NCBI GenBank assembly: GCA_037379885.1
Contig: JARRJC010000003.1
Location: 1 to 64,000, forward strand
Reading direction: 5' to 3'
DNA from: Limibacillus sp.
Lineage (GTDB): Bacteria > Pseudomonadota > Alphaproteobacteria > Kiloniellales > CECT-8803
Length of the DNA stretch: 64,000 nt
In this document: positions 19,842-30,682 of the stretch, piece after piece
How the letters are laid out: every line of letters starts with the position of its first letter
How positions within the stretch are numbered: the stretch's first letter is position 1
Position numbers and translations under genes: made by a program
The notes under the pieces: generated by a model
Databases searched by the model: none
The model's input: the letters and a program-made list of their open reading frames with translations, nothing else
Told to the model about the DNA's origin: nothing

Positions 19842-21058
19842 TGCTGCCGGTAGCAGAGGCCCGCGCGCGCATCCTCGAAGCCTTCAGCCCGCTCGCCCCG
19901 GAGACGCTGTCGCTGGCCCAGGCCGGCGGGCGCGTGCTGGCCGAGGACCTCGCCTCCCACCGCACCCAGCCACCCAAGGACATGTCCGCCATGGACGGCT
20001 TCGCCATGAAGGCCGTGGACCTCGAACAGGCTCCGGTTACGCTCACCGTGGTGGCGGAGGTCCCGGCGGGCAGCTCCTACGACCGGCCGCTGAAGGCCGG
20101 AGAGGCCGTCCGGATCTTCACCGGCGCTCCCCTCCCGGACGGCGCCGACTGCATCGTGATCCAGGAGGACGCCGAGTTGGACGGGGACAAGGTTTCCGTC
20201 GCCCAGCCGGTCGGCAAGGGCAACTATGTCCGCCCCGCCGGACTGGACTTCAAGGAAGGCGACGTGAAGCTGACGGCGGGAACCCGCCTCAGCGCCCGGG
20301 ATATCGGTCTGGCGGCGGCCATGAACCGCCCCTGGCTGAAACTGCGCCGCAAGCCGCGAATCGCCTTGCTCGCGACCGGCGACGAGATCGTCATGCCGGG
20401 CGAGGCCATCGGACCCAACCAGATCGTCAGCTCCAACGTCCTGGCCCTGGCCGCCCTGATCGAGGAAGCGGGCGGAGAGCCGGTCAACCTCGGCATCGCC
20501 CCCGACCGGGAGGATGCGCTGGTCGCGCTGCTGGAAGGCGCGCGCGGCTGCGACCTGCTGGTCACCACCGGCGGCGCCTCGGTCGGCAAGCACGACATTG
20601 TGCAGGGCGCCCTCTCCTCGCGCGGGCTGGAACTGGACTTCTGGAAGATCGCGATGCGGCCCGGAAAGCCGTTGATGTTCGGACGCTGGGCCGAATTGCC
20701 GGTGCTGGGACTGCCCGGAAACCCGGTGTCGAGCCTGGTCTGTTCCTACCTCTTCCTGCTGCCGATCATGGCGAAACTTCTGGATTGCCCGGCGCTTGCG
20801 CCAGAACCCCGCAGCGCCCGCCTTGGAAAGGGCCTGCCGGAGAACGACCGGCGGGAGGATTACCTGCGGGCCCGTCTGGAATCGGATGATCAGGGACTGC
20901 TGACCGCCTTCGCCTTCTCCCGGCAGGACTCCTCCATGCTGGCGACGCTGAAGGACGCGGACGCGCTGCTGATCCGTCCCCCGCACGCCCCCGCCGCCGA
21001 CGCGGGCGAGCCTTGTCAGGTCATCCCGCTGAGGGGGATCGGCGGGCGTGCGCTCTGA
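19841..21058 (+). CDS. moeA: Molybdopterin molybdenumtransferase MoeA
   Basis: Inserts molybdate into adenylylated molybdopterin (405 aa). The N-terminal region with MSAMDGFAMK binds the cofactor. The central MoCF domain has LLATGDEIV and VTTGGASVGKHD, then RPGKPLMFG and LGLPGNPVSS, and a C-terminal beta-barrel domain follows. The start is the ATG at 19841, sharing one base with the moaC stop; a GTG at 19838 is possible. lexA follows after 148 nt that contain an SOS box. Confidence 0.96.
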   Translation: MLPVAEARARILEAFSPLAPETLSLAQAGGRVLAEDLASHRTQPPKDMSAMDGFAMKAVDLEQAPVTLTVVAEVPAGSSYDRPLKAGEAVRIFTGAPLPDGADCIVIQEDAELDGDKVSVAQPVGKGNYVRPAGLDFKEGDVKLTAGTRLSARDIGLAAAMNRPWLKLRRKPRIALLATGDEIVMPGEAIGPNQIVSSNVLALAALIEEAGGEPVNLGIAPDREDALVALLEGARGCDLLVTTGGASVGKHDIVQGALSSRGLELDFWKIAMRPGKPLMFGRWAELPVLGLPGNPVSSLVCSYLFLLPIMAKLLDCPALAPEPRSARLGKGLPENDRREDYLRARLESDDQGLLTAFAFSRQDSSMLATLKDADALLIRPPHAPAADAGEPCQVIPLRGIGGRAL

Positions 21059-21106
21059 CCAGACGGCCGAATGATCCTTTGCCGAAAAGCGCTTGACCAT
21101 CAGAAG

Positions 21107-21121
21107 GAACTAAACTAGAAC
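21107..21121 (+). promoter_or_regulatory. Alphaproteobacterial SOS box (LexA operator) upstream of lexA
   Basis: GAAC-TAAACTA-GAAC is a perfect GAAC-N7-GAAC direct repeat, the established LexA site of alphaproteobacteria, 85 bp before the lexA start codon. Its place upstream of lexA indicates autoregulation of the SOS response. Confidence 0.85.
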
Positions 21122-21206
21122 ATTCTCGAAGTTTCCACTTTGTTCCCTATTGGGGGCCCAGATTATTCTTCGGGCGGGGAACGCGGTAGATCGGGGAATT
21201 GACAGC

Positions 21207-21905
21207 ATGTTGACCAGAAAACAGCGCGAACTTCTTCTCTTCATCAACGAACGTTTGGGCGCCGATGGCGTGTCGCCCTCCTTCGATGAGATGAAGGAGG
21301 CGCTGGGACTGAAGTCCAAGTCAGGCATCCACCGACTCATCACGGGATTGGAGGAGCGCGGCTTCATCCGCCGCCTGCCCCACCGGGCCCGGGCCATCGA
21401 AATTCTGCGGCTCCCCGAAGACCGCATGGGCGCCCAGGCCGCCGATCCCGGCAGCAACGTCATCACCGGCGTCTTCGGTCAGGAGCCGCGAGGCCTGCCT
21501 GACCTGATGGGCGACGGCAGCAGCCAGCAGTTGCCCCTCTATGGCCGAATCGCCGCGGGCACGCCCATCGAAGCCCTCCGCGACAACAGCAACTTCGTCG
21601 ATGTGCCCGGCGCCATGTTGAGCGCGCGCGGCGAATTCTACGCGCTGGAGGTCGAAGGCGATTCCATGATCGACGCCGGGATCTTCGACGGCGACACCGT
21701 GATCATCAAACGCGCCGACACGGCAGAGAATGGCGCCATCGCGGTCGCCCTGGTGGACGACGGAGAGGTCACCTTGAAGCGCATCCGCCGCAAGGGGCAC
21801 TCCATCGCCCTGGAGCCCGCCAACAAGGCCTATGAGACCCGCATCTTCCCACCCGATCGTGTGCAGGTGCAGGGTGTCCTCGTGGGTCTGATGCGGCGCT
21901 ACTGA
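21207..21905 (+). CDS. lexA: LexA repressor, SOS regulator
   Basis: Represses DNA-damage genes and self-cleaves when RecA is active (232 aa). An N-terminal winged helix begins [15 protein letters not shown], and a hinge of about 40 residues follows. The S24 peptidase domain has its cleavage site at A117-G118 and the catalytic S153 (EGDSM) and K191 (VTLKRI). I take the ATG at 21207 because LexA proteins begin MLTRKQ; the open frame extends 19 codons upstream through the promoter region. It converges with comEC, leaving only 7 nt between stops. Confidence 0.97.
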   Translation: MLTRKQRELLLFINERLGADGVSPSFDEMKEALGLKSKSGIHRLITGLEERGFIRRLPHRARAIEILRLPEDRMGAQAADPGSNVITGVFGQEPRGLPDLMGDGSSQQLPLYGRIAAGTPIEALRDNSNFVDVPGAMLSARGEFYALEVEGDSMIDAGIFDGDTVIIKRADTAENGAIAVALVDDGEVTLKRIRRKGHSIALEPANKAYETRIFPPDRVQVQGVLVGLMRRY

Positions 21906-21912
21906 CACCCCT

Positions 21913-24003
21913 CTATCGGGGCTGACGCGTCCAGGGCCTTTGACCACGGCTTTCCTCGACCGTTTCCAGTCTGATCTCCGGCCCTCCCTCGAAGGTCAAG
22001 AGATGCGCGCCCTCGTCGAAAAGGTCGTAGAGGTCGCTCCGCCCGAGCGGCGCGGGGCAGTCGACGCGCCGCAGCGGCTCGCGTGAAATCACCAGGTCCG
22101 CGATCAGGCAGTCTTCCGCCGCACCCTCCGGCGTGGCGCTCACGGCGACGAGCAATCCTTCGCGCCGGATCAGGCAGCCTTTGCTGTCGCACTGCACCGC
22201 CCCGGTTTCCTGCGCCTCGCGCCAGGATCCCGCTTGCGTTTCTCCCAGATGCTGTAGCCAGAGCTTCCGCGTGAAGGCTTCCCGCCGGAGGCTCGAAAGA
22301 TAGTAGCGCCCCTCCTCTCCGCGCAGGGCGATCAGTTCTCCGCGCTCGTCGACCAGCAGATCCGGTAGAGGCTTCAGGGGACTGGCGGCCAAGCCCGGAA
22401 TCACCAGCAGCAATCCCAACCAGCGCGCCCGCCCGCGCGTCAGCGAGAGCCAGAGGCCGCCCGCCGTTACCATGAGCAGTCCGCCGAGCGGCAGGGTCGG
22501 CAGGGCGAGGGATGCGCCCGGCAAACTTGAGAACCAGCCCGCGATGAAGAGCAGCAGCTCGATCGCCCAGCCCATGGGCGCCAGAGCCAGCGCCTCCAAG
22601 CCCAGTGGCCAGAGCAGCCCCGCGGCCACGGCCGCCGGCATGATAATGAGCGCCGTCAGGGGCACGGCCACCAGATTTGCGAAGAGCCCATAGGGCGTCA
22701 CCCGGCCGAAGTGATGGAGCGCGAAGGGCGTGGTGGCCAGAATCGCGATCAGCGATGTCGTGCTCAGCACCAGGAAGTAGAGCAGCAGCCTGGAGGTCCC
22801 CCCACGCTCTCCTTCCTCCGACTGAGGCGCGCCGAGGCGGGAGTGCCGGAAAAAGGCGACCAGCGCGGTCACGGCGGCGAAGGAAAGCTGGAAGGAGGGC
22901 GAGAGCAGGCTCTCCGGCGCCACGGCGAGCACCAGGAAGGCGGCGGCGGCGACCAGCCGCAAGGAAAAGGGGTTGCGCTCCAACAGCACCGCGAAGAGGG
23001 CGATGGCGACCATCACGAAGGCGCGTTGCGCCGGGATGGTCGCCCCGGCGAGGAACAGATAGCAGAAGGCGGCCACCATGCCGCCCACAGCCGCGATCTT
23101 CTTGATCGGCCAGCGAAGCGCCACGCCCGGCGCCGCCGCCAGGGCAAAGCGCAGAGAAAAGACCAGCGTCGCCGCCACGAGGCCGAGGTGCAGGCCGGAG
23201 ATCGCCAGAAGGTGGGCGAGGCCTGAACGGCGCATCGCCTCTTCGGTTTCTTCGGAGAGGGCGCCGCGCTGCCCGGTGACCAGCGCCACCGCGACGGCGC
23301 CGGCCTGACCGGGAACCACCTCTTGAATGCGCGCGCCGATCCGCAGCCGCAGTCCGTTCCAGAAGCCGCGCCATCTCTCCCCAACCCCCTGTGGAGGCGC
23401 CGCCCCGGTCCGCTCCGCCGTTCCGTAGGCGTAGCCCACGGCGCCGATGCCCTGGAAGTAGGCGCGGCGCGCAAAATCGAACCCGCCCGGCACGAGAGGC
23501 CGCGAGGGTGGCAGCAGCACAGCGCGCAAGCGGATACGGTCGCCCGGCTCCAGCGCCTCCCCACCGCTCGCCAACCTCAGGCGCACACGCCTGGGCGGCG
23601 CGCCTTCGGGCGGCTTTTCGAAGCGGAGACCGGATAGGACAAGGCGGTGGCTGCCGCTGTCGGCTTCCAGCAGGTCGATCCGGCCTTCCAGGATCTGCGG
23701 CGGCAAGCGATTCTCAATCAAAGGGGTGCCGACGGAGTCAGAACGCCAGGCGGCGTTCAACAGACCCAACTGGACCAGTAGAGAGCCGAGGAGCAAGAGT
23801 CGCAGCGCCGGCAGACGGTAGCAGGACAGCAGCAGAACAGCCGTGGGCGCGAGCCCATAAAGCAGCCATTGGATGTCGGGCTCCCTCGCGAGGCCGAAAT
23901 AGAGTCCCGTCCCCAGGGCGAAGGGAACCGGCGCCCATACCAGCAAACCGTCCGGCGCCAGTGTGGCGCGGACACGCTCTGCCGCTTCGCCTCGCGCCCC
24001 CAC
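21913..24003 (-). CDS. comEC: ComEC/Rec2-family DNA uptake channel protein
   Basis: A polytopic inner-membrane protein (696 aa) of the ComEC family, thought to carry single-stranded DNA across the membrane during natural transformation. An N-terminal region with two or three hydrophobic helices leads into a DUF4131/OB-like segment. The Competence domain follows ([12 protein letters not shown] and about eight helices). The C-terminal about 150 residues have no HxHxDH metallo-beta-lactamase motif, so the nuclease-like domain seen in firmicute ComEC is lost or degenerate, as in many alphaproteobacterial members. The start at 24003 is GTG. It is transcribed away from gltX. Confidence 0.9.
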   Translation of the reverse strand: MGARGEAAERVRATLAPDGLLVWAPVPFALGTGLYFGLAREPDIQWLLYGLAPTAVLLLSCYRLPALRLLLLGSLLVQLGLLNAAWRSDSVGTPLIENRLPPQILEGRIDLLEADSGSHRLVLSGLRFEKPPEGAPPRRVRLRLASGGEALEPGDRIRLRAVLLPPSRPLVPGGFDFARRAYFQGIGAVGYAYGTAERTGAAPPQGVGERWRGFWNGLRLRIGARIQEVVPGQAGAVAVALVTGQRGALSEETEEAMRRSGLAHLLAISGLHLGLVAATLVFSLRFALAAAPGVALRWPIKKIAAVGGMVAAFCYLFLAGATIPAQRAFVMVAIALFAVLLERNPFSLRLVAAAAFLVLAVAPESLLSPSFQLSFAAVTALVAFFRHSRLGAPQSEEGERGGTSRLLLYFLVLSTTSLIAILATTPFALHHFGRVTPYGLFANLVAVPLTALIIMPAAVAAGLLWPLGLEALALAPMGWAIELLLFIAGWFSSLPGASLALPTLPLGGLLMVTAGGLWLSLTRGRARWLGLLLVIPGLAASPLKPLPDLLVDERGELIALRGEEGRYYLSSLRREAFTRKLWLQHLGETQAGSWREAQETGAVQCDSKGCLIRREGLLVAVSATPEGAAEDCLIADLVISREPLRRVDCPAPLGRSDLYDLFDEGAHLLTFEGGPEIRLETVEESRGQRPWTRQPR

Positions 24004-24210
24004 TCGCTTCCCCGCACCTTCGATCCGTCAACAGGAGATGAGCGCAAACTCTGCCCAATGCGGGGCCGAAAAGAGAGTATCAGATTGTCTCAGAGGGCTG
24101 GCGGTGCCTTGGGATATGACAGGAAGCCCGCGGCTGTGCTAAAAGCCACGCGCCCTTGCTTGAGGGCGGAACTCCATCGAAAATTTCTAATCGAGAGCAC
24201 TGTAGGAAGC

Positions 24211-25623
24211 ATGGCACCCGTCACCCGTTTCGCCCCCTCACCCACCGGATATCTGCACATCGGCGGCGCGCGCACCGCGCTCTTCAACTGGCTCTACTCC
24301 AAGCACCACGGCGGCGTCTTCCGCCTGCGCATCGAGGATACCGACCGCCAGCGCTCCACGCCCGAAGCCATCGAGGCGATAATCCGCGGCCTCAAGTGGC
24401 TCGGTCTCGATTGGGACGACGAGGTCGTCTACCAGTCCACCCGCGCAGAGCGTCACGCGGAGGTGGCCCGCTCGCTGCTGAGCGAAGGCAAGGCCTACTA
24501 CTGCTACGCCACCCAGGCCGAGTTGGAGGCCATGCGGGCCGAACAGCGCGCGGCGGGCAAGCCGACGCGCTACGACGGCCGCTGGCGCGACCGCGACCCG
24601 AAAGAGGCCCCTGAAGGCGTTCCGCCCGTCATCCGGCTGAAAGCGCCGCAGGAGGGCGAAACGGTTATCCAGGACCAGGTTCAGGGCGAGGTCCGGGTTC
24701 AGAACGCCCAGTTGGACGACATGGTGCTGTTGCGCGCCGACGGCTCGCCCACCTACATGCTCTCCGTTGTGGTCGATGACCATGACATGGAGATCACCCA
24801 CGCGATCCGGGGCGACGACCACCTGACCAACGCCTTCCGGCAGACCCAGCTCTACCGCGCCTGCGGCTGGGAACCGCCCGAGTTCGCGCACATTCCCCTG
24901 ATCCACGGCCCAGACGGCGCGAAGCTGTCCAAGCGCCATGGCGCGCTGGGCGTCGAGACCTACGAGGAGATGGGCTACCTGCCGGAAGCCATGCGCAACT
25001 ACCTGCTTCGCCTTGGCTGGGGGCACGGGGATGAGGAGATCATCTCCACCGAACAGGCCATCGAGTGGTTCGACCTGGACGCCGTCGGGCGCTCGCCCGC
25101 CCGCTTCGACTTCCAGAAGCTGGACAACCTGAACGGCCACTACCTCCGCGAAGCCGACGATGCGCGCCTCGCCTACGACTGCGCGGCCCGTTTGGAGTCC
25201 CTCCTGGGCCGGGCGCTTTCCGGGGAAGAGATCGACAAGCTCACCAAGGCAATGGATGGTTTAAAGCAACGCGCCAAGACATTGAAAGAAATAGCGGAAA
25301 GTGCTGTTTTTTTCTTCAAAGCCCCCTCCGCCCTGACGCCGAAGGCCGCGAAGAACCTGGATGATGCGGGACGCGCTGTGATCGCCGCTCTGGTGCCCTT
25401 CCTGGAGGCCCTTCCCGAATGGAGCGAGGAGGCCTGCGAGGCGGCCGTGCGGAGCTACGCGGAGGACAACGAGCTGAAGTTGGGGCAAGTGGCGCAGCCG
25501 CTGCGCGGCGCGCTCACCGGGTCCCACATGTCCCCGGGCATCTTCGAGGTCATGGTGCTTCTGGGGCGCGAGGAGTGCCTTTCGCGCCTGCAAAATATCC
25601 CCATGAAAGTGCTGGAGAATTAA
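24211..25623 (+). CDS. gltX: Glutamyl-tRNA synthetase
   Basis: Charges tRNA(Glu), and possibly tRNA(Gln) in a genome relying on GatCAB (470 aa). The class I signature HIGG (residues 15-18) and the KMSKS-equivalent KLSKR (238-242) are present, with the anticodon-binding helical domain at the C-terminus. The ATG at 24211 follows GTAGGAAGC and begins the canonical APSPTGYLH block. The frame is open for another 340 nt upstream, but that stretch overlaps comEC and shows no homology. gltA follows after 86 nt with its own promoter. Confidence 0.97.
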   Translation: MAPVTRFAPSPTGYLHIGGARTALFNWLYSKHHGGVFRLRIEDTDRQRSTPEAIEAIIRGLKWLGLDWDDEVVYQSTRAERHAEVARSLLSEGKAYYCYATQAELEAMRAEQRAAGKPTRYDGRWRDRDPKEAPEGVPPVIRLKAPQEGETVIQDQVQGEVRVQNAQLDDMVLLRADGSPTYMLSVVVDDHDMEITHAIRGDDHLTNAFRQTQLYRACGWEPPEFAHIPLIHGPDGAKLSKRHGALGVETYEEMGYLPEAMRNYLLRLGWGHGDEEIISTEQAIEWFDLDAVGRSPARFDFQKLDNLNGHYLREADDARLAYDCAARLESLLGRALSGEEIDKLTKAMDGLKQRAKTLKEIAESAVFFFKAPSALTPKAAKNLDDAGRAVIAALVPFLEALPEWSEEACEAAVRSYAEDNELKLGQVAQPLRGALTGSHMSPGIFEVMVLLGREECLSRLQNIPMKVLEN

Positions 25624-25635
25624 GCAGCGGTTCAA

Positions 25636-25664
25636 TTGATCTCAGCGGCTTTAGCCACTATGCT
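25636..25664 (+). promoter_or_regulatory. Putative sigma70-type promoter of gltA
   Basis: -35 TTGATC (25636-25641), a 17-bp spacer and -10 TATGCT (25659-25664) lie in the gap between gltX and gltA, 45 bases before the start codon. Both hexamers are close to consensus. Confidence 0.5.
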
Positions 25665-25709
25665 GCGCTGCATTAAAAATAAGCGAACAGTTTGCGAGGA
25701 CCGGGAAAG

Positions 25710-27002
<1,293 letters not shown>

Positions 27003-27021
27003 CCGCTCTCCAGGTCCGAGG

Positions 27022-27056
27022 AAAAGCCCCGTTGCAGCCCGCACGGGGCTTTTTTC
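27022..27056 (+). terminator. Rho-independent terminator after gltA
   Basis: An 11-bp stem AAAAGCCCCGT/ACGGGGCTTTT (27022-27032 with 27043-27053) with a 10-nt loop runs into TTTTTTCTTTT, 19 nt after the gltA stop codon. Confidence 0.92.
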
Positions 27057-27125
27057 TTTTGCGCTTTCGCCCCTCCCCCGCTTCCATCAAGGAAGAGAGC
27101 GAGCAGAAAAGAGAGGAGACCCGCG

Positions 27126-27416
27126 ATGAGCGCCTTCATCCTGGTGGACACGAAGATCAAGGACGAGGAAGCCTATGAACGCTACAAGGCGCAGGCCAAG
27201 CCCCTCGCCGAGAGTTTCGGTGGCGTCTACCGTGCGCGCGGCGGTCCGATGGAAGCCGTGGAGACGGATCTCTGGAGCCCGACCCGGCTGGTCCTGATCG
27301 AGTTTCCGGACGCCGCGGCCGCCAAGAGCTTCCTGAACTCGGAAGCCTACGCCCCCGTCCGCGCGATACGGCAGGCCAACGCCGACTGCACCCTGGTGAT
27401 CTTCGAAGGTAGCTAG
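27126..27416 (+). CDS. DUF1330 domain protein
   Basis: A 96-residue protein of the DUF1330 family, small dimeric alpha-beta barrel (ferredoxin-like) proteins of unknown function. The segments FILVDTKIKDEEAYERYKAQA, FGGVYRARGG, RLVLIEFPDAAAAKSFLNSEAY and ADCTLVIFEG match the family layout. It lies alone after the gltA terminator, with AGAGGAGACCCGCG as ribosome-binding site. Its stop TAG shares the tetranucleotide CTAG with the lpxB stop on the other strand. No function can be assigned from context. Confidence 0.85.
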   Translation: MSAFILVDTKIKDEEAYERYKAQAKPLAESFGGVYRARGGPMEAVETDLWSPTRLVLIEFPDAAAAKSFLNSEAYAPVRAIRQANADCTLVIFEGS

Positions 27417-28600
27417 GCAGCCGCCGGGGTCTTTCCGGCCAGCTCCAAGACCTTGCGTGCGGCGCGCAAACTCGGCGCAGGCCCCTCGGCGCCCAGAAGC
27501 GCCAGGGCGGGACGGACGGCTTCGCGCTGGGCCTGCCGCGCCTCCTCGCTCTCCAGCAACCCGGCAAGCGCCTGGCTGAGCGCCTCGGGCGTTGCGGCCT
27601 CCTGGAGGTATTCGGGCTGCACCTCGCGATCCAAGAGGATGTTGATGAGGCTGGCGAACCGCACCTTCAGCACCCGGCGCGCGATGGCGGCCGAGAGAGC
27701 GTTGACACGGTAACTGATGATCGAGGGCACACCCGCCGCCGCCAGTTCGACCGCGACGGTGCCCGAGGCGGCGAGCGCGACGTCGCTTGCGGCGAAGGCT
27801 TCGTGCTTGTTCGCCTGCCCTTCCACCACGGCGGAGGGAACAGACCAGCCCGCCAGGTCCAGCCTGACCCTCTCGGCGACCGTCGCCACGGTGGGCACGA
27901 CCAATTGAAGGTCCGGATGGGATTCGGCGAGGCGTTCGACTGTCTCCCTGAACAGGGGCAGCAGCCTGTTCACCTCCATCTTCCGGCTGCCGGGCAGCAG
28001 GCAGAGGGTCTCCGCCCCCGGCGTCAATCCCTGCCGGGAGATGAAGGCTTCCGGGTCGGGTGGGTCCCTGAAGGGCTCCACCACCGGATGCCCGACGAAG
28101 GTGGTCGCCAAACCGTGCTTTTCGAAATAGGGCGGCTCGAAGGGCATCAGCGTCAGCAGGTGATCGAGATAAGCCGCCATTTTCTCCGCGCGCTTGGCCT
28201 TCCACGCCCAGACCTGTGGGGCGACATAGTGCACCAGCGGGAAGGTCACGCCCGCCGCGCGCAGCCGCTTGGCGACCCCCAAGCCGAAGTCGGGCATGTC
28301 GATGGAGAGATAGATATCCGGCTCAAGGCGCAAGGCGGCGGCGGCGACCTGGCGCATACGGCGAAGTATGTTGAGCGCCTGGGGCAGCACTTCGACGATC
28401 CCCATGACCGCGAGCTCACCCATGGGGATCATGCTCTCCATGCCCTCGGCTTCCATATAGGGGCCGCCAATGCCGGAGAAGCGCACCTTGCCGTCCGTCT
28501 CGCTCTTGAGCGCCGCCATCAAGCGCGCACCGAGCTGATCGCCCGACGGCTCACCGGCGACCAGGAAGACGTGCAGGTCGCCCGACCGCTCCCCGCTCAT
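27413..28600 (-). CDS. lpxB: Lipid-A-disaccharide synthase
   Basis: Joins UDP-2,3-diacylglucosamine to lipid X at the inner membrane to give the lipid A disaccharide (395 aa). VAGEPSGDQLGARLM, FSGIGGPYMEAEGM, DMPDFGLGVAKR and LLPGSRKMEV are GT19 family motifs. The ATG at 28600 overlaps the TGA of lpxI's second frame (ATGA), so I prefer it to an upstream start 18 codons earlier. Last gene of the rpsB-to-lpxB block; it converges with the DUF1330 gene, with stops overlapping by 3 bp. Confidence 0.96.
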   Translation of the reverse strand: MSGERSGDLHVFLVAGEPSGDQLGARLMAALKSETDGKVRFSGIGGPYMEAEGMESMIPMGELAVMGIVEVLPQALNILRRMRQVAAAALRLEPDIYLSIDMPDFGLGVAKRLRAAGVTFPLVHYVAPQVWAWKAKRAEKMAAYLDHLLTLMPFEPPYFEKHGLATTFVGHPVVEPFRDPPDPEAFISRQGLTPGAETLCLLPGSRKMEVNRLLPLFRETVERLAESHPDLQLVVPTVATVAERVRLDLAGWSVPSAVVEGQANKHEAFAASDVALAASGTVAVELAAAGVPSIISYRVNALSAAIARRVLKVRFASLINILLDREVQPEYLQEAATPEALSQALAGLLESEEARQAQREAVRPALALLGAEGPAPSLRAARKVLELAGKTPAAA

Positions 28601-29425
28601 GGCCGGGGCAATCCGAGGAGAAAGAGCCCCTGACGGTCCGCCAGACGACAGCACTCCTCTTCATCAACGATGAGGGCGCCCCCTTCTTCAAAGGCTATGC
28701 CGCGAAGCCCGGCGTCAGCCGCCTCCTTGATGGTCCTCGGTCCGATGGTCGGCAGGTCTGCGCGCTTTTCCTGTTGCGGCTTTGCGAGCTTCACAATCGC
28801 GCTGGAGGTCCTTGACCCGCGCCAGGAGCTTGTCCGTGCCTTCAATGGCTTCCACGCCCAGCACCAAACCCTGTTGCACGACAACCGACTGTCCGACATC
28901 CAAGGCGCCGAGGGCCTTCGCGACTTCCGCGCCCCGCTCAATATCCTGGCGCGCCTGGGCGTCCGGCTCGACGGAGCCGTAGAGACCCGAACGCGCGGCC
29001 ATGTCGGTCATGATCTCCTCGATACCGACCACGCCGAATCCCTCGCGCTCTTCCAGTTCGCGGATGATGGCGGTCAGGATGCCGTCGTCGCCCAGAGCCG
29101 CCTTGCCCGCTCTGGCGAGCCCCTCGCGCGCCCTGCGGTCGGGTAGAAGCGATGTAATGCCCGGACGCTTGATCGGACCGGCGAGAACGATGTCCTTCAC
29201 CTCCTCTTGATGGAGGCGCTCCAGGATCTCTCCAACCGCCCCAAGCCGGGTCCAGAAATGCGGCAGGTCCCTACAGGTCTCCTTTTCGGTCTGACCCTTG
29301 AAGCAGACCAAGAAGACCTCCCGCCCGAGAGAGCGGGCGCGCAGGGCGACGCGCCGGGGAAGGCTTCCGCCGCCGGCAAGGATAGCGAGCTTGCGGGCTT
29401 CAGGATTTTGGCTGGCAGATGCCAT
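28597..29425 (-). pseudogene. lpxI: UDP-2,3-diacylglucosamine pyrophosphatase LpxI, frameshifted
   Basis: LpxI hydrolyses UDP-2,3-diacylglucosamine to lipid X and UMP, the step before LpxB. From the ATG at 29425 the first frame gives clear LpxI sequence (LAILAGGGSLP, VLAGPIKRPG, LLARVKDL) to about 28800, then runs into unrelated residues and stops at 28715 (236 aa). The missing C-terminus (IVKLAKPQQEKRADLPTIGP onward, to LFLLG) continues in another frame from about 28800 and ends in a TGA overlapping the lpxB ATG. The total of 829 nt is one more than a multiple of three. Either the gene is broken or the sequence has an error; there is no slippery heptamer. It overlaps the lpxA end by 26 nt. 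Confidence 0.85.
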
Positions 29426-30194
29426 GGCGCGACTGCTGCAAGATGAAGCCGACCATCTCATCGATCATGGGATTGTCCGGCAGTTCCGCGCGCAGAGCTT
29501 CCGCCCGCGCCGCCAGGGTGCCGGCGTCCCTGTCGTCGAACAGGGTGGCGACAGACTCGCGGAGTTGGCGTATCTGCTCCAGCGGAAAGCTCGCCCGCTT
29601 CAGGCCGACGATATTGATTCCCGCCATGCTGGCGCGGTCGCCATGCACGAGGCTGTAGGGCAGCACGTCCTGCTCAACGCCAGACATGCCGCCGATCATT
29701 GCGCCCTTGCCGATGCGCACGAACTGCAGGACCGCCGAATGGCCGCCGATCACCGAGCGATCGCCGATGGTCACATGACCGGCGATGATCGCGTTGTTCG
29801 CGAGGATGACGTTGTTGCCCACTTGGCAGTCGTGAGCGATATGCACCCCCACCATGAAGAGGCAGTTATCGCCGACCTTGGTCAGCATGCCCCCGCCCTT
29901 GGTTCCCGGGTTCATGGTGACATGCTCGCGGATCATGCAGTTGCGGCCGATCTCCAGCCGCGACTCCTCGCCTGAGAACTTCAGGTCTTGAGGCTGGTGT
30001 CCGAGGGATGCGAAGGGAAAGACCCGCGAGCCCTCGCCGATGGAGGTGTGGCCAACGACACTGACATGGCTGACCAGTTCCACACCGTCGCCGAGTTCTA
30101 CCTGCGCACCCACCACGCAAAAGGGACCCACCTTGACGCCTGCGCCCAGGCGCGCGCCTTCCTCGACCAGGGCGTTTGGATGTACCTCGGCCAT
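29400..30194 (-). CDS. lpxA: Acyl-ACP--UDP-N-acetylglucosamine O-acyltransferase
   Basis: First step of lipid A synthesis: transfers a 3-hydroxyacyl chain from ACP to UDP-GlcNAc. The 264-aa protein is a left-handed beta-helix of hexapeptide repeats, with the catalytic histidine H121 in VHIAHDCQVGNN and a C-terminal helical domain. Its start overlaps the fabZ stop by one base, and its end overlaps the start of lpxI. Confidence 0.97.
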   Translation of the reverse strand: MAEVHPNALVEEGARLGAGVKVGPFCVVGAQVELGDGVELVSHVSVVGHTSIGEGSRVFPFASLGHQPQDLKFSGEESRLEIGRNCMIREHVTMNPGTKGGGMLTKVGDNCLFMVGVHIAHDCQVGNNVILANNAIIAGHVTIGDRSVIGGHSAVLQFVRIGKGAMIGGMSGVEQDVLPYSLVHGDRASMAGINIVGLKRASFPLEQIRQLRESVATLFDDRDAGTLAARAEALRAELPDNPMIDEMVGFILQQSRHGICQPKS

Positions 30195-30664
30195 CAGTCT
30201 TCCATGATCATCGCGGAGAACTCAGCCTCGGCCATCAGCTGCTCACCAACCTTGGCCTCACCCCTGAAGCGCCAGACGTTGCGCCTGTTCTTGAGTTTCA
30301 CGACATGGATATGAACCTGATCGCCCGGCGTGACGGGCCGCCGGAAGCGCGCGCCGTCCACCGTCATGAAGTAGACGAGCTTGCCCGCGGCCGCACCTTC
30401 CAGCGTTTCCACCACGAGAACGGCGGCGGTCTGCGCCATCGCCTCGATCAGCAGCACCCCGGGCATGACCGGCTGGCGCGGAAAATGGCCCTGGAAGAAG
30501 GGTTCGTTTATCGAGACGTTCTTGACGCCAACCGCTGATTCATTCGGTACGAGGTCAACGACACGGTCGATGAGCAGGAAAGGGTATCGATGAGGGATCA
30601 TCTCCATGATACCCAGAATATCGATAGTGCCCTTTTCCGCGCGGCTCTTGAGTTCTCTCGCCAT
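30194..30664 (-). CDS. fabZ: 3-hydroxyacyl-ACP dehydratase FabZ
   Basis: Dehydrates 3-hydroxyacyl-ACP in fatty-acid elongation; its substrate pool is shared with LpxA and LpxD, which explains the gene pairing. The 156-aa hotdog-fold protein has catalytic H60 (GHFP) and E74 (LLIEAMAQ) around PVMPGV. It starts 18 nt after lpxD and shares one base with lpxA. Confidence 0.97.
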   Translation of the reverse strand: MARELKSRAEKGTIDILGIMEMIPHRYPFLLIDRVVDLVPNESAVGVKNVSINEPFFQGHFPRQPVMPGVLLIEAMAQTAAVLVVETLEGAAAGKLVYFMTVDGARFRRPVTPGDQVHIHVVKLKNRRNVWRFRGEAKVGEQLMAEAEFSAMIMED

Positions 30665-30682
30665 AGCGTTCGGTCCCAGCTA

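Noticed and set aside
23869-24210. N-terminal extension of gltX by 114 codons
   Set aside because: It overlaps the start of comEC and the promoter region. The conserved HIGH-motif block begins at the ATG at 24211.
28790-28810. Programmed ribosomal frameshifting in lpxI
   Set aside because: The junction (CTCCAGCGCGATTGTG on the minus strand) has no slippery heptamer or homopolymer, and LpxI is not known to use recoding. The loop is also shortened, which fits a deletion.
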